From Candidatus Finniella inopinata (GTDB lineage Bacteria; Pseudomonadota; Alphaproteobacteria; Paracaedibacterales; CAITNM01), in NCBI GenBank assembly GCA_945903885.1, contig CAMDPB010000085.1:1-5625 (forward strand): a stretch of DNA of 5,625 nucleotides. Reading direction: 5' to 3'. The translations under genes and the position numbers were made by a program. Within the stretch, counting starts at the first letter, position 1. The number at the start of each line of letters is the position of its first letter. Below the pieces are notes generated by a model. The model ran no database searches, was not told the origin of the DNA, and saw only the letters and a program-made list of their open reading frames with translations. Shown here piece after piece: positions 1 to 5,596 of this stretch.

Positions 1-2
1 CA

Positions 3-386
3 GCAGGAGATAGTGCAGCGAGTAGTGGTGATTCTGCGGATAGTTCCTCAGGTGATGCAGCAGGCGGAGACACTTCGAGTGCAGATGCTGCTTCAGATGG
101 CGGAGATTCTGGCGGTGCAGCAAGTGATAGCGCAGCGAGTGGTGGTGATTCTGCGGATAGTTCCTCAGGTGATGCAGCAGGCGGAGACACTTCGAGTGCA
201 GATGCTGCTTCAGATGGCGGAGATTCTGGCGGTGCAGCAGGAGATACCAACAACCCCACTACATCAACTGATCCTGCTGAATCTGGCAACACCAAGAAAA
301 AAAAGAAAAGTTTACTAGATGATATTGTCAAAAAAACAGATGAGGCAGGTAATTCAACGAATAATTCATCTTCGGCGCCGAAATAA
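3..386 (+). CDS. C-terminal part of an acidic low-complexity repeat protein (5' end outside window)
   Basis: I do not recognise this protein. The frame beginning at base 3 is open from the window edge to TAA at 384-386 and gives 127 residues. Residues 2-79 are almost only Ala, Gly, Ser, Asp and Thr, arranged as two 39-residue repeats, each ending GGDSGGAA. They are followed by an Asn/Thr/Pro-rich linker, five consecutive Lys (bases 294-308), a short amphipathic-looking stretch (SLLDDIVKKTDEAG) and a Ser/Asn-rich end. The repeat part is acidic and probably disordered, and the tail is basic. No membrane segment, sorting signal or catalytic motif is visible in this part. A second frame (13-318) is also open because the repeat lacks stops there, but its Gln/Val/Met-rich product looks like a shadow; this frame has the natural composition and carries through to a proper stop. 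Base composition is richer in G+C than in the neighbouring genes. Function unknown. Confidence 0.75.
   Translation, partial: AGDSAASSGDSADSSSGDAAGGDTSSADAASDGGDSGGAASDSAASGGDSADSSSGDAAGGDTSSADAASDGGDSGGAAGDTNNPTTSTDPAESGNTKKKKKSLLDDIVKKTDEAGNSTNNSSSAPK
6..239 (+). repeat. Two tandem copies of a 117-bp unit inside the acidic protein gene
   Basis: Copy one is 6-122 and copy two 123-239. Bases 27-122 and 144-239 are identical over 96 bp. The first 21 bases of the copies differ at only four positions by my reading (GGA/AGT, AGT/AGC, AGT/GGT codons). The unit is 39 codons, so copy-number change keeps the frame. A third copy starts at 240 (GGA GAT) but diverges at once. Such identity suggests recent duplication or ongoing homogenisation. 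More copies may lie upstream of the window. Confidence 0.93.
371..382. repeat. 12-bp perfect palindrome at the stop codon, weak terminator candidate
   Basis: TTCGGCGCCGAA is fully self-complementary, covers the last codons before the TAA at 384-386 and is followed by AATAATTTTT. As RNA it could form only a 4-bp stem with a GCGC loop, which is short for an intrinsic terminator. It is the only GC-rich inverted repeat in the gap before ftsK, so it is recorded as a weak candidate. Confidence 0.25.
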
Positions 387-401
387 TTTTTAATTTCAAA
401 A

Positions 402-430
402 TGTAAACTTAAATTTCGTTGTGCTAAGAT
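402..430 (+). promoter_or_regulatory. Possible weak promoter for ftsK
   Basis: TAAGAT (425-430, overlapping GATAAT at 428-433) could serve as a -10 element, with TGTAAA (402-407) 17 bp upstream as a poor -35 (3 of 6 bases). The gap is very AT-rich, so such matches are expected by chance. It is listed because ftsK needs a start signal somewhere in the 69-bp gap unless it is read through from the upstream gene. Confidence 0.2.
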
Positions 431-455
431 AATGATTATTTGAATCTTATTTGTT

Positions 456-2759
456 ATGCGTATATTTCCCCAAAGTTTTGTCAATGGATTGTTTTTAAGC
501 CTAAAGGATTTGTATATTTTTATTATGTCAGCAGCTGCAGTGTTGTCATTTTTAGCAATTAAAACTCATTCGGTCTTTGATAATTCTGTTAATGCTTCTA
601 CGCCTCAACTGACTAAAAATTTGTTGGGATGGGGTGGTGCGTATTTTGCTGATACGTGTTGTCAGTTTTTTGGAATTTTTGCCTATGCTATTCCCTTTAT
701 TTTAGCTTTATGCGCTTTTCGTGCGGCGATGAGCTATTTTAACCGTCCTCTTTCTAATTCCTTTATTCTTCTAGCTTTGGGAATTTTGCAATTACTTATT
801 ACTTTTACATATTATCAGATTTTTTGGACTAGTGGTGGTAAGCCTTTAGGTGGTGCGCTGGGATTGGTTGCTCTAAAAAGTTTAGAAAGTCTTTTTGATA
901 CCTATCAAATGAAGGAGTGGATCGGAGAGTTTGTGTTTGTAATGGGGCTTTGTGGCTTTTTTTGTACTATTTTTGGATTAGGTATTACGGAAGAGCATGT
1001 TAAAAGCATAAACGTGTTTTTCAAAACCAGTGGAAGCTGGATTAGAAGCGTGTTTACAGCACCAAATGAGTATATATTCCAACGCCCCACTTTTTTGAGG
1101 GCAAGTAAAAAAGAAGGCCGTGAGTCAAGTGTGGAGATTTCAATTGACGATGCTAATGAATTTTTACCAGAAGAGCGTGGCGATATTGAAAATGTTGTGC
1201 AAGAGCAGGGCGATGTAAATAAAAAAAGGCCACAAGACTTTATTAAGAAGCTTCATAAAACAACATCTGCTCGGGAAGATGGTTATGTCTATCCTCCCGT
1301 TGAATTACTTGATGATACACAGCAGCGCAAACTTGTAGTTGATTCTCAAGAACTACAGCAACAAGCAACATTGCTTATGGAAGTATTGCAGGAATTTGGT
1401 ATTAACGGAGAAATTACAAGTATTCGCTCGGGACCTGTTGTTACTATGTATGAGCTCAAGCCTGCAGCGGGAATTAAAACGGCTAGGGTTATTGGTTTGG
1501 CCGATGATATAGCAAGGTCTATGAGTGCTATTTCTGCTCGTATTGCTACTGTTCCAGGGCAGAATGTTATTGGAATAGAGTTGCCTAATCATAAGCGACA
1601 AACTGTGTATATGCGTGATCTGCTGCTGCAAAATGAATTTAAAAATACAACAGCTTTACTGCCATTGGTTTTGGGGCAGGATATAGTGGGTGTTCCTGTT
1701 ATTGTTGACTTAGCAAAAATGCCCCATCTTTTAGTGGCAGGAACGACTGGATCGGGTAAATCAGTTTCTGTTAACGCGATGATTTTATCTATCTTATTTA
1801 GACTGTCTCCTGATGAGTGTCGCTTTATTATGATTGACCCTAAAATGTTAGAACTTTCTGTTTATAACGATATTCCACATTTACTAACGCCCGTGGTTAC
1901 AGAGCCTAAAAAAGCAATCGTAGCTTTGAAGTGGGCAGTTAAGGAAATGGAAACACGCTATCGCAATATGGCAAGGCTTGGGGTGAGGAACATTGAGGGC
2001 TACAATACGCGGCTGAAAGAAGCAAAAGTAAAAGGGGAAATTATTGCAAGGCGAGTTCAAACCGGTTTTGATCCTGATACAGGCCAAGCAATTTTCGAAA
2101 ATCAGGTTCTTGATTTAAAACCTCTGCCTTACATAATTGTCGTTATTGATGAGATGGCTGATTTGATGATCGTTGCAGGTAAGGAAGTTGAATCAGCTGT
2201 TCAGCGATTGGCACAAATGGCTCGTGCTGCAGGGCTTCATTTAATTATGGCAACACAGCGCCCATCAGTTGATGTAATTACTGGCACTATAAAAGCTAAC
2301 TTCCCAACCCGAATTAGTTTCCAGGTTACTTCTAAAATTGATAGTCGGACAATTTTGGGTGAGCAAGGGGCAGAACAGCTTTTGGGACAGGGTGATATGC
2401 TGTATATGAGTGGTGCAGGACGTGTTATCCGTGTCCATGGACCATTCATGAAAGATACTGAGGTTGAATCAGTGGTTGCCTTTTTGAAAGAACAGGGCGA
2501 GCCAACCTATGTTGATGATGTTACAACTGACACCGAAGATATGTTTTCTATGTCTGGTGAGGTAGCGGATGCGGGTGATTCTATGTTTTCCCAAGCAGTA
2601 GAATTGATTAAGCGGGAAAATAAAATCTCAACAAGTTTTATTCAGCGTCACTTTCAAATAGGGTATAATAAGGCTGCACGCATTGTTGAGCAGATGGAAA
2701 AACAAGGTATTGTAAGCGCCCCTAATCACCAAGGTAAGCGAGAAATACTTGTATCTTAG
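456..2759 (+). CDS. ftsK: DNA translocase FtsK
   Basis: Septum-anchored, ATP-driven DNA pump that moves the chromosome terminus through the closing division site and, in the known family, activates XerCD at dif. The 767 residues carry the full order. Four membrane segments lie at about 17-36, 69-92, 102-122 and 155-177. A short linker (about 205-285) follows, then the alpha/beta motor with Walker A GTTGSGKS at 429-436 and Walker B IIVVIDE at 560-566, with ATQRPSVDVITG just after. The C-terminal gamma winged helix (about 705-765) contains IGYNKAARIVEQMEKQGIVS. That helix closely resembles the DNA-reading helix of E. coli FtsK, so GGGNAGGG-like polarity sites are a fair inference. The length is typical of the short-linker form, far below E. 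coli's 1329 residues. ATG 456 is the first possible start after an in-frame TGA at 441-443 and is needed for the first membrane segment; it has no Shine-Dalgarno sequence. The gene ends in TAG. It appears intact. Confidence 0.97.
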   Translation: MRIFPQSFVNGLFLSLKDLYIFIMSAAAVLSFLAIKTHSVFDNSVNASTPQLTKNLLGWGGAYFADTCCQFFGIFAYAIPFILALCAFRAAMSYFNRPLSNSFILLALGILQLLITFTYYQIFWTSGGKPLGGALGLVALKSLESLFDTYQMKEWIGEFVFVMGLCGFFCTIFGLGITEEHVKSINVFFKTSGSWIRSVFTAPNEYIFQRPTFLRASKKEGRESSVEISIDDANEFLPEERGDIENVVQEQGDVNKKRPQDFIKKLHKTTSAREDGYVYPPVELLDDTQQRKLVVDSQELQQQATLLMEVLQEFGINGEITSIRSGPVVTMYELKPAAGIKTARVIGLADDIARSMSAISARIATVPGQNVIGIELPNHKRQTVYMRDLLLQNEFKNTTALLPLVLGQDIVGVPVIVDLAKMPHLLVAGTTGSGKSVSVNAMILSILFRLSPDECRFIMIDPKMLELSVYNDIPHLLTPVVTEPKKAIVALKWAVKEMETRYRNMARLGVRNIEGYNTRLKEAKVKGEIIARRVQTGFDPDTGQAIFENQVLDLKPLPYIIVVIDEMADLMIVAGKEVESAVQRLAQMARAAGLHLIMATQRPSVDVITGTIKANFPTRISFQVTSKIDSRTILGEQGAEQLLGQGDMLYMSGAGRVIRVHGPFMKDTEVESVVAFLKEQGEPTYVDDVTTDTEDMFSMSGEVADAGDSMFSQAVELIKRENKISTSFIQRHFQIGYNKAARIVEQMEKQGIVSAPNHQGKREILVS

Positions 2760-2777
2760 GTGTGCTTTGGGTATAGT
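2749..2777 (+). promoter_or_regulatory. Candidate promoter for the aroK operon
   Basis: TTGTAT (2749-2754, at the very end of ftsK) and TATAGT (2772-2777) are separated by exactly 17 bp. The -10 matches the sigma-70 consensus at 5 of 6 bases and the -35 keeps the TTG core. Transcription would start near 2784, giving a leader of about 110 bases before ATG 2893. A second TATAGT at 2830-2835 has no good -35 partner. Inferred from sequence only. Confidence 0.4.
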
Positions 2778-2882
2778 GTTCGGAAGCCTTATAGGTTTCA
2801 GATATTGTATTTAACTTAGAAATGATGGTTATAGTAGGTTCATGAGAGACGATTTCAGTCAAGCCAATCGCTCACATATAAC

Positions 2883-2888
2883 GGTGAG
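2883..2888 (+). promoter_or_regulatory. Ribosome binding site deciding the aroK start
   Basis: GGTGAG lies four bases before ATG 2893; GGTGA pairs with the extended anti-Shine-Dalgarno sequence. The alternative ATG at 2842 has only AGG three bases away, too close for normal spacing. This favours 2893. Confidence 0.5.
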
Positions 2889-2892
2889 CTTT

Positions 2893-3447
2893 ATGCCCCC
2901 AAAAACAATTGTTTTAGTTGGGTTAATGGGTAGTGGAAAAACAAGTATAGGTAAGCGTCTTGCAAACAGGTTAGAGCTATCTTTTTTTGATTCAGACATT
3001 GAAGTTGAACAGGCTGCTGGTTACCCTATCAAAGAAATTTATGAAATTTTTGGCGAGCAATCTTTTCTTGATGGTGAGCAAAGAGTTATTAAGCGTTTGC
3101 TTGATCAGCCCACACATGTATTAGCAACAGGTGGTGGTTCTTTTACTTATGATTTGACAAGAAAAATCGTTAAGGAAAAAGCAATTTCTGTTTGGCTAAA
3201 GGCAGATGTAGAAACATTGGTCGCAAGAGTTTCAAGACGTACTGATCGCCCTATGTTTACCGACTCAAATCACAGAGAAGTCTTGGACAAATTAATTGCG
3301 GAACGTTATCCAATATTTGAAGAAGCTGATGTTCATGTTCAAACGTTAGATGAGCCAACTAATGCTACGGTTGATCGTGTTATTCAGGCAATGAGCGATT
3401 TTATTCGGGCAAAGTATCCGAACTATTACGTTTTAAAATCTGTATAG
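2893..3447 (+). CDS. aroK: Shikimate kinase family protein, shikimate-binding Arg replaced by Leu
   Basis: Shikimate kinase phosphorylates the 3-hydroxyl of shikimate with ATP, a cytosolic step of chorismate synthesis. Read from ATG 2893 the protein has 184 residues, the family's usual size. Motifs in order: Walker A GLMGSGKT (10-17), the DSD motif (Asp33, Asp35), GGG (80-82), the lid with DRP (118-120) and Arg138 in ERYPIF. These fall within about two residues of the numbering in the M. tuberculosis enzyme, which supports this start over ATG 2842 (201 residues). The exception is residue 59: the usual F-R-D-G-E reads F-L-D-G-E, so the Arg that holds the shikimate carboxylate (Arg58 in M. tuberculosis) is Leu, codon CTT at 3067-3069. 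One base change from CGT would explain it. ATP binding should survive, but shikimate binding is doubtful. The usual neighbour aroB is missing. The frame is intact, so the gene is either in early decay or has a changed role. Family assignment is firm; activity is not. Confidence 0.9.
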   Translation: MPPKTIVLVGLMGSGKTSIGKRLANRLELSFFDSDIEVEQAAGYPIKEIYEIFGEQSFLDGEQRVIKRLLDQPTHVLATGGGSFTYDLTRKIVKEKAISVWLKADVETLVARVSRRTDRPMFTDSNHREVLDKLIAERYPIFEEADVHVQTLDEPTNATVDRVIQAMSDFIRAKYPNYYVLKSV

Positions 3448-3464
3448 CTAAAGCAACCCTTTAG
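3448..3464 (+). repeat. Short hairpin between aroK and the next gene
   Basis: CTAAAG (3448-3453) and CTTTAG (3459-3464) form a perfect 6-bp stem with a 5-base loop directly after the aroK stop codon. No T-run follows, so it is not an intrinsic terminator. It ends four bases before the AGGAG of the next gene and could stabilise an mRNA end or affect ribosome access. Could also be chance in AT-rich DNA. Confidence 0.4.
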
Positions 3465-3467
3465 AGT

Positions 3468-3472
3468 AGGAG
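3468..3472 (+). promoter_or_regulatory. Strong Shine-Dalgarno site of the exported-protein gene
   Basis: AGGAG sits six bases before ATG 3479, and the purine run continues as AAGGG. It is the clearest ribosome binding site in the window and fixes the start, suggesting that this protein is made in larger amounts than its operon partners. Confidence 0.75.
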
Positions 3473-3478
3473 AAGGGC

Positions 3479-3997
3479 ATGTTTTTCAAAACAATATCAT
3501 GTGTTGTTGTGATGCTAGCTATGGTTTATGGCCATGTACCTGCTTCAAAACCCGAAGCGTATGTTCTTCAGAGCCAGCAACATTTAGAAGATCTGGTGCA
3601 GAAAAAAAAATCAAAAAAAAATGTTCCTTCATTGGGTATTTTATTTGATACATATGTGGATGACGCAAAAAAATTACTAGAAGGTTTGGACCAACAAGAT
3701 TCTTGTGATGAACAAGATGCTAAAAAAGAAGAAATTTTAAATCAAATAGCTCATTATATGGAAGTTTTACAAAAACTTTTAACAATCATGAATAGTAATC
3801 AGCCTGAGCCACTTGAAATATACTGTAGAGAGCAGCGCACAGATAATTTGTGGGGCACCTTATGTGGTGATCGTCCGGCGAAGCGTATTCCAAGGTCTGA
3901 TGAGTCATTAAAGAACAATGGACAATCTCTAGAACATACTAAAATTCGTTATGCTCATAGCGATGAAGAGCTCCCAGCAGCTATAGGTAGTCACTAA
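3479..3997 (+). CDS. Hypothetical exported protein in the aroB position
   Basis: I do not recognise this 172-residue protein. The N-terminus (MFFKTISCVVVMLAMVYGHVPAS) has a Lys at position 4 and a hydrophobic core at about 6-17, a typical Sec signal peptide; cleavage after Gly18 (V-Y-G) or Ser23 is plausible. Cys8 lies within the core and is not followed by a lipobox-like end, so a lipoprotein is unlikely. The mature part begins with a Lys-rich patch (42-47), then a charged, probably helical region (about 55-105) and a Cys-containing tail. Mature Cys are at 76, 116 and 129. No dehydroquinate synthase motif (such as the NAD-binding GGG or metal-binding His signatures) is visible, so it is not an aroB remnant. 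It starts 31 bases after aroK and stops one base before the CBS gene, so it is very likely co-transcribed. Two A9 runs lie in codons 42-48. A periplasmic or secreted lineage-specific protein is the safest description. Confidence 0.8.
   Translation: MFFKTISCVVVMLAMVYGHVPASKPEAYVLQSQQHLEDLVQKKKSKKNVPSLGILFDTYVDDAKKLLEGLDQQDSCDEQDAKKEEILNQIAHYMEVLQKLLTIMNSNQPEPLEIYCREQRTDNLWGTLCGDRPAKRIPRSDESLKNNGQSLEHTKIRYAHSDEELPAAIGSH
3602..3621 (+). repeat. Two adjacent A9 homopolymer runs inside the exported-protein gene
   Basis: Bases 3602-3610 and 3613-3621 are each nine A, separated by TC, and encode K-K-K-S-K-K-N. Polymerase slippage here would change the frame: one shifted frame stops at TGA 3646-3648 and the other at TAG 3678-3680, both soon after the runs. 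Confidence 0.9.
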
Positions 3998-3998
3998 A

Positions 3999-5285
3999 AT
4001 GATCACACTTTTTGTTCTTTTCTTTGTTCTACTCTTAGCATCTTCTTTTTTTTCCGCATCAGAAACTGCAATCACTTTTGCTTCTCGTCCTAAGCTGCAT
4101 CAACTTGCAAAAGCAGGTAATAAGTCAGCAAAAATTATTCGTGATTTGCAGCAACATCTTAGTATGGTTGTCAGCGCTGTTTTAGCATACAACACGCTAT
4201 TAAATGCTGCTATTGCCTCTGTTTTAGCTAGTTTATCGTTTGACCTCATGGGGGAAAACTCAACCATTGCAGCTGTTGGAGCATCCATTGTGACAGGAAC
4301 TATTGTATTAGTTTTTGCTGAAATGCTTCCTAAAACATTAGCCATTCAGGATACTATTCGTTTTTTAATGTTTGCAGCACCTGGAATTCGCTTTTTTTAC
4401 AATTTATTTTTGCCAATTAATAAGGCTTTATCATATTTTGTCACTGCTTTATTAAGAGCATTCGGATTTAAAGTAAAGCCTGAAGATCAGCATGCAAGTA
4501 TGGAAGAACTTCGGGGTGCCATTGATATGCACGACGGTCCTGGACAAGATACGCCCCACGAAAAAGCTATGTTAAAAAGTATTTTGGATTTGGGCACAGT
4601 GCAGGTTTCTGAAATTATGGTGCACCGTCAAAATGTTACCATGGTCAATGCAGATGATTCACCCACAGAAATTGTTGATCAAGTTTTGGCTTGTCCTTTT
4701 ACACGATTACCGTTGTGGCAAGGAAATTCTGATAATATAGTCGGCGTTATTAATACCAAAGCATTATTGCGCGCTGTGCGTGCTCATTCTGGGTTACTGG
4801 ATGATTTAAATATTGTTGATATTGCTCATAAACCTTGGTTCACCCCAGAGAGTACTGATCTTTTAGAGCAGCTTCATGCCTTTCGTCAGCGACGCGAACA
4901 TTTCGCATTAGTTGTTGATGAATATGGCGCGCTTATGGGAATTGTAACTCTTGAAGACGTTTTGGAAGAAATTGTAGGAGACATTGCTGATGAGCACGAC
5001 GTTAACGTGCGCGGTGTTCGCCCTCAGCCAGATGGCAGTTTTGTTATCTATGGTAATGTTACAATTCGTGATTTGAATCGTCAATTTGATTGGGAGTTAC
5101 CTGATGATGCTGCAGCAACGATTGCTGGGCTTTTAATTACTCAATTTCGTGTGCTACCAACGGTTGGTCAAATATTCAATTGGCGAGGGTTTCGATTTGA
5201 AATTTTGAGGCGTCAACGTAATCAAATTACCTTGGTAAAGGTTACTCCACCATTACCTCAAACACCTCAGTCAACGAGTAAGTAA
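3999..5285 (+). CDS. CNNM/CorC family membrane protein (DUF21, two CBS domains, CorC_HlyC domain)
   Basis: Inner-membrane protein of the family often labelled hemolysin or CorB/CorC; characterised members are linked to Mg2+ export or magnesium homeostasis, with CBS domains sensing ATP-Mg. The 428 residues carry an N-terminal DUF21 domain (about 1-165) with S-A-S-E-T at 19-23, N65 and N69 in the second helix, and FAEMLPKT at 106-113. CBS1 is at about 205-262, CBS2 at about 273-330 with VVDEYGALMGIVTLEDVLEE, and the CorC_HlyC domain at about 340-415. A Pro/Gln/Ser tail follows. The position before N65 is Tyr where many relatives have Gly (GNT or GNN). The gene starts one base after the preceding stop and lacks a clear Shine-Dalgarno, so translational coupling is likely. 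In many alphaproteobacteria this gene follows aroK-aroB. The last 19 bases overlap the minus-strand small gene. Ion specificity cannot be read from the sequence. Confidence 0.93.
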   Translation: MITLFVLFFVLLLASSFFSASETAITFASRPKLHQLAKAGNKSAKIIRDLQQHLSMVVSAVLAYNTLLNAAIASVLASLSFDLMGENSTIAAVGASIVTGTIVLVFAEMLPKTLAIQDTIRFLMFAAPGIRFFYNLFLPINKALSYFVTALLRAFGFKVKPEDQHASMEELRGAIDMHDGPGQDTPHEKAMLKSILDLGTVQVSEIMVHRQNVTMVNADDSPTEIVDQVLACPFTRLPLWQGNSDNIVGVINTKALLRAVRAHSGLLDDLNIVDIAHKPWFTPESTDLLEQLHAFRQRREHFALVVDEYGALMGIVTLEDVLEEIVGDIADEHDVNVRGVRPQPDGSFVIYGNVTIRDLNRQFDWELPDDAAATIAGLLITQFRVLPTVGQIFNWRGFRFEILRRQRNQITLVKVTPPLPQTPQSTSK

Positions 5286-5425
5286 TTTATTTGGGTTAAT
5301 TCTACTGTTGCAATATCTGAGCCTAGAAGCAAACCTTTAGTTTCTTTTATTTCTTCATGCTGAATTTTGTACGCTGCCACTGATAAAAGTGTTGAAATTC
5401 CTAAAATAGCGATAAATTGCAGCAT
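5267..5425 (-). CDS. Small single-pass membrane protein (52 residues)
   Basis: The protein begins MLQFIAILGISTLLSVAAYK, one hydrophobic helix (about 2-18), followed by a short charged part (IQHEEIKETKG) and a moderately hydrophobic end. The start at 5423-5425 is supported by GAGGG four bases upstream on the minus strand; an upstream in-frame ATG (5468-5470) lacks such a site and would add 15 unlikely residues. The stop TGA lies within the end of the convergent CBS gene, a 19-bp overlap. The layout (short N-terminus, membrane helix, then A-Y-K-I-Q-H-E) recalls the N-terminal half of alphaproteobacterial FtsL, but the protein ends where FtsL would continue with its coiled coil and no ftsI neighbour is visible. 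It may be a truncated FtsL-like remnant or an unrelated small membrane protein; I cannot decide. Codon use is unremarkable. Confidence 0.55.
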   Translation of the reverse strand: MLQFIAILGISTLLSVAAYKIQHEEIKETKGLLLGSDIATVELTQINYLLVD

Positions 5426-5429
5426 GCGG

Positions 5430-5434
5430 CCCTC
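5430..5434 (-). promoter_or_regulatory. Shine-Dalgarno site of the minus-strand small gene
   Basis: On the minus strand GAGGG precedes the ATG (5425-5423) by four bases (GAGG by five). It is the main reason for calling this small frame a gene and for choosing the 52-residue start. Confidence 0.5.
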
Positions 5435-5528
5435 GTTGATTGTTGTGTACAATTCAACTGTGCCATGCAAATTACTAAGAGAAAGTTAATGAGAGATTTT
5501 AATTTATCATCTTTATGCTGAATCTTTG

Positions 5529-5557
5529 TTGGCAACACTTTCAATCTTCTAGAAAAT
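5529..5557 (+). promoter_or_regulatory. Candidate promoter for tmk
   Basis: TTGGCA (5529-5534) matches the sigma-70 -35 at 5 of 6 bases; GAAAAT (5552-5557) follows at 17 bp and matches the -10 at 4 of 6. Transcription would begin near 5564, about 33 bases before the tmk ATG. The -35 overlaps the 11-bp palindrome TGTTGGCAACA (5527-5537), which could be a protein-binding site. The rest of the 5426-5596 divergent gap shows no RNA gene or clear minus-strand promoter. Confidence 0.45.
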
Positions 5558-5587
5558 TATCGGCAAAACCTATACAGTTTATAGTAC

Positions 5588-5591
5588 GGAG
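5588..5591 (+). promoter_or_regulatory. Shine-Dalgarno site of tmk
   Basis: GGAG lies five bases before ATG 5597, good spacing, confirming the start of the partial gene at the window edge. Confidence 0.7.
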
Positions 5592-5596
5592 AAAAT

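Noticed and set aside
13..318. Open frame of 101 codons on the plus strand across the repeat
   Set aside because: It is a shadow of the acidic repeat frame. Its product is a low-complexity Gln/Val/Met string, it has no ribosome binding site, and the frame at base 3 continues to a natural C-terminus at 386.
2374..2393. FtsK polarity (KOPS-like) sites inside ftsK, for example GGGACAGGG
   Set aside because: The match to GGGNAGGG has an extra base, and single near-matches carry no weight without a genome-wide strand-bias test.
905..2449. Four minus-strand open frames (905-1090, 1353-1631, 1884-2087, 2237-2449)
   Set aside because: All lie fully antisense to the highly conserved ftsK, lack ribosome binding sites and have no family features.
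2783..2799. Hairpin GAAGCC-TTATA-GGTTTC after ftsK as a terminator
   Set aside because: The stem is six pairs with one G-U pair and no T-run follows directly, so it does not meet the pattern of an intrinsic terminator.
2842..2892. Longer aroK start at ATG 2842
   Set aside because: It would add 17 residues outside the family core, its AGG is only three bases from the ATG, and motif numbering from 2893 fits other shikimate kinases. It remains possible.
4100..4345. Minus-strand open frame of 81 codons
   Set aside because: It is antisense to the DUF21 domain of the CBS gene and has no supporting signal.
5267..5269. TGA read as Trp (altered genetic code) extending the small minus-strand gene
   Set aside because: None of the plus-strand genes ends in TGA, which raised the idea, but all Trp codons I checked in ftsK, aroK, the exported gene and the CBS gene are TGG with no in-frame TGA. 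Reading through also gives no family-like continuation.
5465..5521. 18-codon frame before tmk as a leader peptide
   Set aside because: It has no ribosome binding site, no run of regulatory codons and no attenuator-like hairpins.
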